This document shows positions 44,810-53,122 of a DNA stretch of 53,362 bases, piece by piece. The notes beneath the pieces were generated by a model. The model saw nothing but the letters and a program-made list of their open reading frames with translations, was not told the DNA's origin and did no database searches. The number at the start of each line of letters is the position of its first letter. Position 1 is the stretch's first letter. The stretch covers positions 1 through 53,362 of the forward strand of contig NZ_JANJZR010000027.1 of assembly GCF_024623065.1 (NCBI RefSeq). The letters are read 5' to 3'. Source of the DNA: Bacteroides acidifaciens. Lineage in GTDB: Bacteria > Bacteroidota > Bacteroidia > Bacteroidales > Bacteroidaceae. Both the position numbers and the translations under genes were made by a program.

Positions 44810-46222
44810 CTAGTTTCTTTTCTTCAGTAACGATTCTATTTCCTGTACTTCTGCACTAAAACTTTTGTCCACCTCCAATTGTCCTTTTACAGTTTTGCAG
44901 GCGTGAAGTACCGTTGCATGGTCTTTGTTACCGATAAACTTACCTATCTTAGAAGTTGAAAAGTCAGTGTGGTTTTTAGCTAGATACATGGCGATCTGCC
45001 GTGCTTGAACGACTTCCCTTTTTCTGGATTTTGTATGTATGGCAGACGGTTCCAGATCGAAATGCTTGCACACCACTTTGAGGATATCATCGATGGTGAC
45101 AGCTTTTGTTTCGTTATGAACCACGCCATGCACAATGTGTTGTGCTAAATCCAAATCTATTTCTTTATTGAAAATAGTGGAACGAGCCATGATGGCGATA
45201 ACAATACCTTCCAGGTCACGTACACTTTCATTCACATTTTCGGCAATATAATCGATAACTTCTTCCGGGAACTGTAATCCGTCGCGATGTATCTTGTTGC
45301 GCAGAATGTTTTTGCGAAGTTCTACTGTCGGCTTTTCAAGCTCGGCTACCATTCCCCATTTGAAACGGGTCAGGAGGCGTTCTTCAATACCTTGCAGCAA
45401 TACAGGAGCACGGTCTGAAGTTAATATGAGCTGTTTGCCGTTCTGATGTAAATGATTGAAGATATGGAAGAAATTATTCTGTGTCTTAGTGACTCCGGCA
45501 AATTCCTGAATATCATCAATGATTAATACATCGATCGTTTGGTAAAAGTTAATAAAGTCGTTGGTTGTGTTATTACGTACTGAATCCGTATATTGCACTT
45601 GGAACAAATGTGCCGAAACATACAATACTCTTTTTCCAGGATAAATCTCTTTGATTTTCGTTCCTATTGCGTTTGCCAGATGCGTCTTTCCCACTCCGGA
45701 TGCTCCATAAAGGAATAACGGATTGAAAGCGGTGCCTCCCGGTTTTTGTGCTACGGCTTCCGCTACGCTTCTTGAAAGTTTATTGCTGTATCCTTCAATG
45801 AAGTTTTCAAAATTATAATTGGGATTCAAATGCGGGTCCAAATCCTGAACGGCAGGCGCCTGTAGGAAGCTGGGAGCTTTGTTTCCTCCGATTATGCTTT
45901 TTGGGGTAACAGCTGTAGAACGATTGCTTGCTTCAAGATTCACGGTTTGATTCGGAATCGAAGTCTTGTCCACCATGACGTTGTACATCAACTTGGTTCC
46001 TTCGCCAATGACCTTATATAATGTCTTACGTATAAGATCTACAAATCTCTCTTCCAGTATTTCATAGAAAAACTGGCTCGGGATCTGTAAGATCAACGTT
46101 TTGTCCTCATATTTCAATGGGACAATAGGGGCAAACCAAGTATTATATGTCGTCTCGGGAACATTGTCTTTAATGATGTCAAGACAGCGGTTCCAAAGTA
46201 CGACATGATTTGATTCAATCAT
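44810..46222 (-). CDS. dnaA: Chromosomal replication initiator DnaA
   Basis: 470 aa. Domain I ~1-85, linker ~90-135. AAA+ ATPase ~135-340 with Walker [16 protein letters not shown] and Walker [14 protein letters not shown]-binding domain IV ~375-470 with the signature [14 protein letters not shown] and the basic [16 protein letters not shown]. Binds oriC and opens it. The gene is not next to dnaN or gyrB here, and no cluster of DnaA boxes lies in the adjoining gaps. Confidence 0.96.
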   Translation of the reverse strand: MIESNHVVLWNRCLDIIKDNVPETTYNTWFAPIVPLKYEDKTLILQIPSQFFYEILEERFVDLIRKTLYKVIGEGTKLMYNVMVDKTSIPNQTVNLEASNRSTAVTPKSIIGGNKAPSFLQAPAVQDLDPHLNPNYNFENFIEGYSNKLSRSVAEAVAQKPGGTAFNPLFLYGASGVGKTHLANAIGTKIKEIYPGKRVLYVSAHLFQVQYTDSVRNNTTNDFINFYQTIDVLIIDDIQEFAGVTKTQNNFFHIFNHLHQNGKQLILTSDRAPVLLQGIEERLLTRFKWGMVAELEKPTVELRKNILRNKIHRDGLQFPEEVIDYIAENVNESVRDLEGIVIAIMARSTIFNKEIDLDLAQHIVHGVVHNETKAVTIDDILKVVCKHFDLEPSAIHTKSRKREVVQARQIAMYLAKNHTDFSTSKIGKFIGNKDHATVLHACKTVKGQLEVDKSFSAEVQEIESLLKKRN

Positions 46223-46572
46223 AGTAACTTTTAATACATTTATTAATTAAGCAAAACTTCTACGTTTGCAAAATTGGGAATCTTATTCGGAAAAAACAAA
46301 TCCATTTTTTCTTGTTTTTTTCATGCCAACAATAATGTGTTTACTTTCAATGACTTATATATTTGTTGTCCGACACACTCTGTTTTCCCTCTCTTGCATT
46401 TTTAAAAGTATCTATATATTAGTGATTTACGTATGTAATTCTAATATTTCTCTCACCTTTGTACGTTTGTACGGGAATATTATTTCAGTTTGTAGATAGA
46501 CATTTGAAGAGCAATCCACTTGCTTTTGAAAGCCTTTCGTTATTTAGATAAAATCTATATAACGATAATCTG
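46223..46572. other. 350-bp AT-rich gap upstream of dnaA
   Basis: Holds the dnaA promoter region next to 46223 but no clear -33/-7 pair, and no gene I would support. A 27-bp palindrome lies at 46538-46564, listed separately. No DnaA-box cluster (TTATCCACA-like) is present. Confidence 0.6.
46538..46564. repeat. Palindrome downstream of the MlaD-like gene
   Basis: CGTTAT, TAGAT, a 3-nt centre, ATCTA and ATAACG are arranged symmetrically, with only one mismatch position per arm. It begins 8 bp beyond the MlaD-like stop codon. There is no U-tract, so it may be a factor-binding site or a Rho-type end as much as an intrinsic terminator. Confidence 0.5.
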
Positions 46573-47466
46573 CTACTTGTCTTTCTTGCCGAATAATGAG
46601 AAGTGAACGTACCGTTTCGGATGCTCTTTCAGGTCTTCTAATAAGCTGGCTGCATTTTCAGTTGTAGCATTCAGATTATTGTATAAAGTCGGGTCGTTGA
46701 AGAGCAGTCCGATTGTGTTATCTTTGCTGTTTAATTTTTCTGTAAGTATTTTTACGTTAGCCAGCGTTTCGTCTATTTTTTTGAAAGTGACTGCATAGTC
46801 TATTTCTTTCAAATTTCCGCTGATGGCGACGAAGTTGTCTCCGATAGTGTTCAGTTTACTGGTGAGTTGAGGAATATCATTACTCAACAGCCCTTTTACC
46901 TGCGAACTGACTACTGCCAGGTTGGCGGTTGTCTTCTCTATCGAGTGCAGGGTGGCAGGGATGCTCTTGTCTCCTAATATATTGTTCAGAGAGATGAGGA
47001 TAGAATCCAGTTTCGGAAGCATTTCTTCTACCTTTGGGATCAGTTTCGCCGCGCTTTCCATCATTCCGTTGTTCAGCGTGCCGGGGATCGTATCTCCTAC
47101 GGCATATTTTTCGCGCGGGTTGTTTGCCAGAAGAATATTCATGCGTACGCCTCCCATAAGTTCGGATACAAGCTCGGCGCTACTTCCTTTGGGAATTCGC
47201 AGTTCCGTGTCCAGTTCCACTTGGACAACTACATTTCCGGGTTTGGCATAATCATAATAGATGTCACGTACGATACCTACCCGAACACCATCGGCAAATA
47301 CCGGGCTTGATTTGGTGAGTCCGTTTACATTTTCAAATTTGGCATAGAAATAGCTGGAAGGTTGAAACATGTGTATACCTTTCAGCCAGTTAATTCCATA
47401 TATAAGCACACATAGTGCAATGATGCCTGTAATACCTATTCTGACTTCTTTTGTAATGTACTTCAT
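46573..47466 (-). CDS. MlaD/MCE-family lipid transport protein
   Basis: 297 aa. One N-terminal membrane anchor (~9-28), then the MCE domain at ~36-115 (YAKFENVNGLTKSSPVFADGV). A long helical or coiled C-terminal region follows (~140-285). It is the substrate-binding part of an ABC lipid-trafficking system across the periplasm; the permease and ATPase genes are not beside it. It follows the amidase gene by 9 bp on the same strand. Confidence 0.88.
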   Translation of the reverse strand: MKYITKEVRIGITGIIALCVLIYGINWLKGIHMFQPSSYFYAKFENVNGLTKSSPVFADGVRVGIVRDIYYDYAKPGNVVVQVELDTELRIPKGSSAELVSELMGGVRMNILLANNPREKYAVGDTIPGTLNNGMMESAAKLIPKVEEMLPKLDSILISLNNILGDKSIPATLHSIEKTTANLAVVSSQVKGLLSNDIPQLTSKLNTIGDNFVAISGNLKEIDYAVTFKKIDETLANVKILTEKLNSKDNTIGLLFNDPTLYNNLNATTENAASLLEDLKEHPKRYVHFSLFGKKDK

Positions 47467-47475
47467 TTTATCTTT

Positions 47476-48732
47476 TTATTTATTTCTTCTTTTCTTGAAT
47501 TCGGCAATCGCTTCATTGACGTTCATTTTCTCCCCGTTTCGGAAAGCGATGATAAAGGCGTCTTTGAATTGTGCCGTAATGGTGCGTTTCGTACGCAACA
47601 CTTTGTTGTAATCGGCAGAGGCTCCATACGTGTATTTGTATATGCCCTTTTCCTTATAATAATCCACATTTTTCAGCCCTTTCAACCGCTTGTCGTTTTT
47701 GGCAAGAGGTTTGGAAGAGGTGAGTATCTGTATCTTAAACGTAATTTCGCTGTCATTGGTTGCGCTTTCCGATGCAATCGGGCGGTTTGTTGTCGTTTTT
47801 GTTGCCGAAGCAGGTTTTGTCCTGGCTTCTGCCAGTAATTCCTTCTGTTGAGGGGTTGTCACGCTTTCCGTGTCTTTTTGTGCAATTGCCTGAGCATCGT
47901 TTTCTTCCCGTTCGGTAGGGATAATTGTTTTGCTGACTCCCGTAAGACGTATTTCATGCTCTCTTTTATAATTCAGGAAAGCATGATAAATACCTTTTGC
48001 CATGGTTGAGGCTCCTGCTTCGGAACTTAGATACCGTTCTTCCTCAGGAGTAGAGATGAATCCCAGTTCTATCAGGATGCTCGGCATGGCACTTGCTTTC
48101 AGGACAAGGAATCCTGCTTGGTGCACTCCGCGGTCTGCCCGTTTGCAGGTGTGGCGGAATTGTTTTTGCATCAGTGAAGCCAGATGCACACTCTGCTCCA
48201 TGTACTTGTCCTGCATAAATTCAAATATGATATAAGATTCTGCGGAGTTCGGATTGAAGCCGGCATATCGTGTCTGATAATCGCTTTCGTAGAGGATTAC
48301 GGAGTTCTCCCGTTTCGCAACTTCCAGATTGGCGTCCGATTTGGCAAGACCTAGTGTCCAGGTAGATGCACCTTTGGCTGTGCGGTTGTTTGCCAGTGCG
48401 TTGGTATGGATGGAAATAAAGAGGTCAGCCTTCGCGTTATTTGCGATTTCGGCACGTCGGTCTAAGGGGATGAAGACATCTTTGCTGCGGGTATAAATCA
48501 CTTTGACGTCATCGCAGTTTCTTTTTATCAGGTTTCCCACTTTCAGGGCAACGTTCAGATTGATGTTCTTTTCTTTGGCTGTTTTGCCTATGGCGCCGGG
48601 GTCATGTCCGCCGTGTCCGGCGTCAATAACTACTACAAAGTCCTTCCCCCATAAATGGCTGGTACATGAGGGTAGAAAAAGTAGCCAGAGGCAAATGCAT
48701 ATATATACTATGTATGGTCTATTCAGTTTCAT
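47476..48732 (-). CDS. N-acetylmuramoyl-L-alanine amidase, lipoprotein
   Basis: 418 aa from the ATG at 48732 (MKLNRPYIVYICIC). Lipoprotein signal LPSC (Cys23). Amidase_3 catalytic domain ~35-265: VVVIDAGHGGHDPGAIG (zinc His), zinc Glu in the ILYESDYQTR region, FISIHTNAL, and SILIELGFIS with the catalytic Glu. A Thr/Ala-rich linker leads to a C-terminal SPOR-like domain (~330-418, FKIQILTSSKPL). Cleaves peptidoglycan stems during daughter-cell separation. Probable operon with the MlaD-like gene. Confidence 0.9.
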   Translation of the reverse strand: MKLNRPYIVYICICLWLLFLPSCTSHLWGKDFVVVIDAGHGGHDPGAIGKTAKEKNINLNVALKVGNLIKRNCDDVKVIYTRSKDVFIPLDRRAEIANNAKADLFISIHTNALANNRTAKGASTWTLGLAKSDANLEVAKRENSVILYESDYQTRYAGFNPNSAESYIIFEFMQDKYMEQSVHLASLMQKQFRHTCKRADRGVHQAGFLVLKASAMPSILIELGFISTPEEERYLSSEAGASTMAKGIYHAFLNYKREHEIRLTGVSKTIIPTEREENDAQAIAQKDTESVTTPQQKELLAEARTKPASATKTTTNRPIASESATNDSEITFKIQILTSSKPLAKNDKRLKGLKNVDYYKEKGIYKYTYGASADYNKVLRTKRTITAQFKDAFIIAFRNGEKMNVNEAIAEFKKRRNK

Positions 48733-48873
48733 ATTTGTAATACGGTGCAAATGTAGTAGAAATTTGTAGAAAACTCATTATTTGCCATTAAGTTTTGTGT
48801 TTTTTTCGGTTTAATGATAGCTTTTTTCCTGAAATCTCTGTTACTTTGCGCTTCGAAGTTAAAATGTACGACG

Positions 48874-49767
48874 ATGCTTAAGTTTTTGAAGAATTGGACG
48901 TTACCTATTGCTATGTTGGTAGGTGCTATAGGTTATCCGCTGTTCATCAGCTTTTCTTTTCTGACTCCCTATCTTATTTTTACGATGTTGCTGCTGACTT
49001 TCTGTAAAGTGTCTCCACGTGACTTGAAGCCGAAACCTCTCCATGCATGGCTGTTGCTTATTCAGATTGGCGGTGCGTTGGCGGCTTACCTATTGCTTTA
49101 CCGGTTCGATAAGATTGTAGCGGAAGGAGTGATGGTTTGTATTATTTGCCCGACGGCTACGGCTGCTGCGGTGATTACTTCCAAGTTGGGGGGTAGTGCG
49201 GCGAGTCTGACTACTTATACGTTGCTCGCTAATATCGGAGCAGCCATTGCCGTACCCGTTCTTTTTCCTTTAGTGGAGGTACATCCCGATGTCGGATTCT
49301 GGCAAGCGTTCTTCGTTATTTTGAGTAAAGTATTCCCGTTGCTGATTTGCCCGTTCCTGCTTGCATGGCTGTTGAGTAAATGTTTGCCGAAAGTTCATCA
49401 GAAACTATTAGGTTATCACGAACTTGCTTTCTACTTGTGGGCTGTTTCGTTAGCCATCGTTACGGCTCAGACTTTGTATTCATTACTCAATGATTCAGCT
49501 GACAGGTTTACTGAAATCATGATTGCCGTCGGAGCTTTGGTAGCTTGTTGTTTGCAGTTCTTTTTAGGAAAAACTATCGGCTCCGTCTATAACGACCGCA
49601 TCAGTGGCGGTCAGGCGTTGGGGCAGAAGAATACGATTCTGGCTATTTGGATGGCTCACGCCTATCTCGATCCGTTGTCCGCTGTTGCGCCGGGCTCGTA
49701 TGTGTTGTGGCAGAATATCATTAATTCGTGGCAGTTGTGGAAGAAGAGAAAGAATGAGATAAAATAA
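48874..49767 (+). CDS. BASS-family (bile acid:Na+ symporter-like) transporter
   Basis: 297 aa from the ATG at 48874 (MLKFLKNWTLPIAML), about ten hydrophobic helices. Family-like segments are CIICPTATAAAVITSKLGG in the core and GQALGQKNTILAIWMAHAYLDP near the end. Substrates in the wider family include bile acids, pantothenate and keto-acids, and none is specified here. Its last 62 coding bases plus 24 downstream bases are repeated exactly at 53123-53208. Confidence 0.85.
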   Translation: MLKFLKNWTLPIAMLVGAIGYPLFISFSFLTPYLIFTMLLLTFCKVSPRDLKPKPLHAWLLLIQIGGALAAYLLLYRFDKIVAEGVMVCIICPTATAAAVITSKLGGSAASLTTYTLLANIGAAIAVPVLFPLVEVHPDVGFWQAFFVILSKVFPLLICPFLLAWLLSKCLPKVHQKLLGYHELAFYLWAVSLAIVTAQTLYSLLNDSADRFTEIMIAVGALVACCLQFFLGKTIGSVYNDRISGGQALGQKNTILAIWMAHAYLDPLSAVAPGSYVLWQNIINSWQLWKKRKNEIK

Positions 49768-49791
49768 TAAATATAAGATATTGATATTTAG
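49706..49791 (+). repeat. 86-bp direct repeat, copy 1 (BASS 3' end)
   Basis: Identical over 86 bp to 53123-53208. This copy is the native 3' end of the transporter gene with its stop codon (49765-49767) and 24 bp of flank. After 49791 the two copies diverge: this one continues into the 242-aa frame, the other into an IS end. Confidence 0.95.
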
Positions 49792-50509
49792 TGTTTTGTA
49801 TTTGTTGAACGTAATTTCCTTTATTTTCCTTGTTTTCTTGTTTAGTCTAATAAATGCCTTTGTTTTGCCAGCCAGTCGGGAGGAAACTCTCGAACGGCTG
49901 GGAGTAATAGAACAAGCGTTGTCGGAACTGCACAGTAATTCGGCTGTTCCCGAAGAAAAGTTGCAGGTTATTCAAAGCCAACTTGACGACATAAGGAGCA
50001 GGATGCGAGGTCAGCAGAAGAACATAGAGGACACCAAGAAAATAACATTGGAAACCTACCGTTGTTTCAAGGTAATGATTGATACTTTGGGCTCTTGCAA
50101 GATGGATAAAGAGGAAGCTATGCCCTTACCGTTCTATAACTGGATTTACAACAAGGTCGCTTCTTGGATTAGTCCGGGATTGTTTGTTTTTTCGGCAGTG
50201 CTGGTTGTCTGTTCCGTTTCCATATTTTTGAATGTCCGTTTGGCTGAACGTATGCAGCAGTTGCAGGACAACGATATGAAATATCGCTATTTGCTGATGC
50301 AAGGACAGGCAGACGGGGAAACTCTTGATATGCTGGAAAACAAGTTCAAATGGCAACGGGATAACGGTTTTATCCGAAGTTTGACCGATTCAGTGATGGA
50401 TTTTGAATACCGCATCCAAAAGCAGGCGGAAGCACTGGAACGTGCAAGGCTGTTGAACGAGCAAGCCGAACAGCTAAAGAAAGAAGCTGATAAGTTGGGT
50501 AAGCCATAA
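49781..50509 (+). CDS. Coiled-coil/membrane protein, probable 5'-truncated mobile-element gene
   Basis: Up to 242 aa but no ATG near the 5' end; only TTG codons, the first inside the 86-bp repeat. The T-rich first ~28 codons look like non-coding DNA. From ~30 on it is a convincing protein: helical ERLGVIEQALSELHSNSAVP, the PLPFYNWIYNKVASWISP segment, a membrane helix (~132-152), then a coiled coil ending EQAEQLKKEADKLGKP. The pattern NDMKYRYLLMQG followed by ERARLLNEQAEQL reminds me of small proteins coded beside mobilisation genes in Bacteroides elements; this is a recollection, not a search. Likely a remnant lacking its N-terminus. A strong terminator follows. Confidence 0.5.
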   Translation: MIFSVLYLLNVISFIFLVFLFSLINAFVLPASREETLERLGVIEQALSELHSNSAVPEEKLQVIQSQLDDIRSRMRGQQKNIEDTKKITLETYRCFKVMIDTLGSCKMDKEEAMPLPFYNWIYNKVASWISPGLFVFSAVLVVCSVSIFLNVRLAERMQQLQDNDMKYRYLLMQGQADGETLDMLENKFKWQRDNGFIRSLTDSVMDFEYRIQKQAEALERARLLNEQAEQLKKEADKLGKP

Positions 50510-50515
50510 GCAGGG

Positions 50516-50570
50516 AAATCCGGAACGGATGAAGCCATTCACCGTTCCGGATTTTCAGATTCACTTTTTT
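50516..50570 (+). terminator. Terminator after the 242-aa frame
   Basis: AAATCCGGAACGG (50516-50528) pairs perfectly with CCGTTCCGGATTT (50542-50554), followed at a distance by an eight-T run. Confidence 0.75.
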
Positions 50571-50656
50571 TTCTTCGTGCAGTGTTCTTTCTCGAACTGG
50601 CGTAGCGTGGTAATGCTGAACCTTTCTTTGATGAACTCCCGGAGTCGAATAAAACT
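50561..50656 (-). pseudogene. C-terminal gene fragment
   Basis: A 31-residue open stretch, IRLREFIKERFSITTLRQF then EKEHCTKKKK and a stop, has the composition of a protein end but no start. It is closed upstream by a stop codon. It may be the tail of a gene lost when the mobile-element-like segment was inserted or trimmed. Family not recognised. Confidence 0.3.
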
Positions 50657-50691
50657 TTAATATTCCAATGATTGGGAAAGGTGATTCTATA

Positions 50692-51582
50692 TCAGATTTT
50701 CATCTTATAGCAGATGACGACAGCCTTCACATTTGTTTCTGGATATTTGTTTTGGTAATAAACGGTAAGGTCTTGGTATAGCCACGGTACTACCGATTCG
50801 GGAGCGGGAGATTTGCTCACAGCCTTGCCGCAAATAAATACATCGTATTGTGTCGCATTCTCTTTAGAACCACTTTCTTTTATGAACTTCCATTGCATAT
50901 ACCCCAATACGTTTCCTTTAGGAGGCAACAGCCGGTATGCTTCGGGAAAATCTTCGTAATCCTTTCTTTCGGTCTTAAGGATGCCTTGCTCTACCACATT
51001 CTTCTCTGTGTCTAATAAAAACCAATTCTCAAATCGGCCGGTAATGTAACAGCGTAGATTTGGGGAAGAGAGTACTTCATTGGCCATAAGGTCGTTTTCA
51101 ATGCTTTCTTCTTGGTCTGCATCAATGGCATATTGAAAATCGGCATCTATATATGCGCAAAACTCCTCATAGTACCAGGCAGGGATAAAGTTGAGGGGAA
51201 GGTTCGCGGAAGTTTTTTCTTCTTTCGATATTATTTCTAGAAAGTGGTATTCCGTCCATGCGGGGTCTCCCATGGTGTAATCCAAATAGCTTGTTTCACT
51301 GATGCGGATTTTGTATTCATATCCGGGTTCGTATTCAAATCCTTCGATTGCCGGCAGTGCTTCCCACTCCGTGGCTCCTTCTTTCATAACGGCATATACG
51401 TCCACCTGATTATAATTACCGCATGAAGTCACTACACCCGGAAGCTTTTCAGATGCCACCGTAAGGGCATATTCCTTATAATCGGTGATTTTTCTTCCTT
51501 CTTTTTCGTCATTGCTGCAACTGATAAAACCGAATGTACAGAAGAATAATATCAGTATTCCTAATAATTTTGTAGTTTTCAT
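50692..51582 (-). CDS. DUF4377-type lipoprotein
   Basis: 296 aa. Lipoprotein signal FISC (Cys22) followed by SNDEKEG. The segment EWEALPAIEGFEYEPGYEYK and the nearby YLDYTMGDPAWTEYHFLEII are typical of DUF4377 (~40-125). The remaining ~170 residues are not recognised. It starts 1 bp after the stop of the preceding lipoprotein gene, so the pair is co-translated. Function unknown; probably surface or periplasmic. Confidence 0.75.
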   Translation of the reverse strand: MKTTKLLGILILFFCTFGFISCSNDEKEGRKITDYKEYALTVASEKLPGVVTSCGNYNQVDVYAVMKEGATEWEALPAIEGFEYEPGYEYKIRISETSYLDYTMGDPAWTEYHFLEIISKEEKTSANLPLNFIPAWYYEEFCAYIDADFQYAIDADQEESIENDLMANEVLSSPNLRCYITGRFENWFLLDTEKNVVEQGILKTERKDYEDFPEAYRLLPPKGNVLGYMQWKFIKESGSKENATQYDVFICGKAVSKSPAPESVVPWLYQDLTVYYQNKYPETNVKAVVICYKMKI

Positions 51583-51583
51583 A

Positions 51584-52054
51584 TTATCTTGATTTTTGAA
51601 TTATTTTCACTATTGCATGCCAATATCCATATCCGAGTTGAAACTCATAGAAACGTTTCTTATCTGATGTATTAGGTGCTAATTCGAACTGCATACAATA
51701 TGGGGGTAGCTTTGTCTGATACTTGATATATCCCCATTCACCTTCCCAAACAGAATATTCATCAACCGGTTCTCTTTTACCTTGGTCGTTTTTTTGAGTC
51801 TGCGATACACCGTCTATGCAGACAGACGTTATGTATGTTAAATCAGCATATTTACCTTTCCCGGTTATTGTAAATTTCATTCGGTCGGCCGGTGCCTCAC
51901 CCCAGTATATTTCGGATTTTTTTTCTTTTGTCAGTTCTATACCATCCACGTCCATACTCAAAGAATGAAAGACTTCATCTTCGTTGCTACAGCCGATAAA
52001 ACAGAATACATACAAAAAAAGCATTGTTATTCCGAAAAGTTCTTTTGTTCTCAT
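51584..52054 (-). CDS. Lipoprotein of unknown function
   Basis: 156 aa from the ATG at 52054 (MRTKELFGITMLFLYVF); the longer frame crosses the promoter. Lipoprotein signal FIGC (Cys22). The mature part is beta-rich (MKFTITGKGKYADLTYITSV) with a Cys in its middle (SVCIDGVSQ). No family recognised. First gene of a two-lipoprotein unit downstream of the Crp/Fnr gene. Confidence 0.7.
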   Translation of the reverse strand: MRTKELFGITMLFLYVFCFIGCSNEDEVFHSLSMDVDGIELTKEKKSEIYWGEAPADRMKFTITGKGKYADLTYITSVCIDGVSQTQKNDQGKREPVDEYSVWEGEWGYIKYQTKLPPYCMQFELAPNTSDKKRFYEFQLGYGYWHAIVKIIQKSR

Positions 52055-52080
52055 TTGTTTTCCTGCTTTGGTGATTGTGC

Positions 52081-52088
52081 CAAAGATA
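52081..52088 (-). promoter_or_regulatory. Promoter box of the lipoprotein pair
   Basis: TATCTTTG on the minus strand with ATTG 20 bp upstream (one mismatch to TTTG). Gives a leader of about 24 nt to the ATG at 52054, so the pair can be expressed apart from the regulator gene. Confidence 0.6.
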
Positions 52089-52160
52089 TGTAAATGCAGG
52101 ATGCTGGGCAATAAGGAGCGATTCTTATTTTGCTAAATGAATAATATTCTTAACATAGGT

Positions 52161-52736
52161 TTATCGCTTGCACAGCTTGTTTCGGATTCGGCTCATGTGT
52201 ACAGGTGTTATTTTGAGGTAAGACGCTATCTCTTTCAATGACATCATCTGCAAGATGTCAGGACATCTTTCCAGAAGTCGGAGATAACGCTCTTCCGGTG
52301 TGAATCTGAATAAATCCAAATAACGCGAATATGATTGGAAAAACACTTGTTCAGTTGCGATACGGGCAATACGTTGACTTTCTTTGTTTTCCTCGAATTT
52401 TTGTTGTAAAAATTCGGAAGAACAGATGTAAATCTTACACGGGGTTATCGTCTGTATATTCAATTCAGACTTTATATTATATAAACAAGTGGGATAATCG
52501 GCTATAAATTCATTTGGAAAGGAAAAGCCGACATTGTACAGTTTGTTTTCTGTCCAATTGGTACAACTGTATTTAACTACGCCCGACAGGATAAACCCGA
52601 AGAAAGAACATATATCACCTTCACGGAGAATGAACTCATTCCTTTTATAATGTCGTAATTCTCCGTATTTTAGACACAACCCTTTAAAAAAGTCTATGTC
52701 TATATTGCTCATATATGAATTAAATTCAGTCATCAT
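52161..52736 (-). CDS. Crp/Fnr-family transcriptional regulator
   Basis: 191 aa (a second ATG is the next codon). Cyclic-nucleotide-binding-type jelly roll ~20-120 (HYKRNEFILREGDICSFFGF, then GFSFPNEFIADYPTC). C-terminal helix-turn-helix LKEIASYLKITPVHMSRIR near 168-186. No Fnr-type cluster Cys pattern. The ligand is unknown. It precedes two lipoprotein genes on the same strand and may control them. Confidence 0.85.
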   Translation of the reverse strand: MMTEFNSYMSNIDIDFFKGLCLKYGELRHYKRNEFILREGDICSFFGFILSGVVKYSCTNWTENKLYNVGFSFPNEFIADYPTCLYNIKSELNIQTITPCKIYICSSEFLQQKFEENKESQRIARIATEQVFFQSYSRYLDLFRFTPEERYLRLLERCPDILQMMSLKEIASYLKITPVHMSRIRNKLCKR

Positions 52737-52752
52737 TTACTTGTCAATGAAG

Positions 52753-52760
52753 CAAATGTA
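52753..52760 (-). promoter_or_regulatory. -7 box of the Crp/Fnr gene
   Basis: TACATTTG on the minus strand, 17-20 bp before the start codons. Confidence 0.45.
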
Positions 52761-52929
52761 TAAAAAATACCCGAAATATGCTTGATAGTACTTAACTACA
52801 TTGTTTAAATATTCAAAAAAGTATGTAACATAACATGTTTGCTATATTTTTAAGTTCAAAGGTTTAGTACGTTTCTTTGTCTATATATCCAAAACGAACT
52901 AAACTTATTTAGATAGCAAATTATATGTG

Positions 52930-52973
52930 CTGGCGAAAAGAAAAACAGTATTCTTTTCGCCAGTTTTACTTTT
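52930..52973 (+). terminator. Strong plus-strand terminator with no gene in front
   Basis: CTGGCGAAAAGAA (52930-52942) pairs perfectly over 13 bp with TTCTTTTCGCCAG (52951-52963), followed by TTTTACTTTT. The only neighbouring upstream gene runs the other way, starting at 52736. The terminator therefore serves an unseen plus-strand transcript or insulates the promoter that follows. Confidence 0.8.
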
Positions 52974-53000
52974 ATGGTTAGAGGGCTTTTGTTACCTTTG
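52970..53000 (+). promoter_or_regulatory. Promoter of the aromatic leader peptide
   Basis: TTTT (52970-52973), 19 bp, TACCTTTG (52993-53000). If transcription begins about 3 nt after the box, it begins at or next to the ATG at 53004, so the leader mRNA would be leaderless. Confidence 0.65.
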
Positions 53001-53003
53001 CAC

Positions 53004-53066
53004 ATGAAGCCCACCACAAAGCGATTTCTTCGTTTTTTTTGTTACTATTTTGTTACCCGCTATTAG
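53004..53066 (+). CDS. Phe/Tyr-rich attenuator leader peptide
   Basis: 20 aa: MKPTTKRFLRFFCYYFVTRY. Four Phe and three Tyr lie in the last 13 residues, including FF and YYF runs. The stop codon falls inside the following terminator stem. This is the classic layout of a leader peptide whose translation speed reports charged tRNA-Phe and tRNA-Tyr. In Bacteroides the expected target would be an aromatic amino acid synthesis operon (pheA/tyrA type) or pheS/pheT, but the downstream sequence here is a copy of the BASS 3' end and an IS. The identification rests on composition and structure; no homologue search was possible. Confidence 0.6.
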   Translation: MKPTTKRFLRFFCYYFVTRY

Positions 53067-53087
53067 TAATAGGTGGGCTTTTGTTTT
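53056..53087 (+). terminator. Attenuator terminator with alternative pairing
   Basis: CCC and CTAT (53057-53063) pair with ATAG and GGG (to 53077), followed by CTTTTGTTTT. The 3' arm GGTGGGC (53072-53078) can instead pair with GCCCACC (53009-53015) at the start of the leader peptide frame, an alternative that would remove the terminator. A ribosome stalled at the Tyr codons (53043-53048) would cover the terminator's 5' arm. Confidence 0.6.
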
Positions 53088-53122
53088 GATAATCAGGTTT
53101 ATATGATGTTATATATATAATA

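Noticed and set aside
46266..46499. 77-aa hydrophobic frame upstream of dnaA
   Set aside because: Phe/Ile/Tyr-rich translation of AT-rich DNA with no ribosome site; likely chance.
46223..46572. Replication origin next to dnaA
   Set aside because: No cluster of TTATCCACA-like boxes in this gap or in 43694-43977; a single TTATCCACA at 41146 is inside nrdJ.
53004..53066. N-terminus of a larger gene instead of a leader peptide
   Set aside because: The frame ends in a stop inside a terminator stem after 20 codons, and no continuation exists in other frames.
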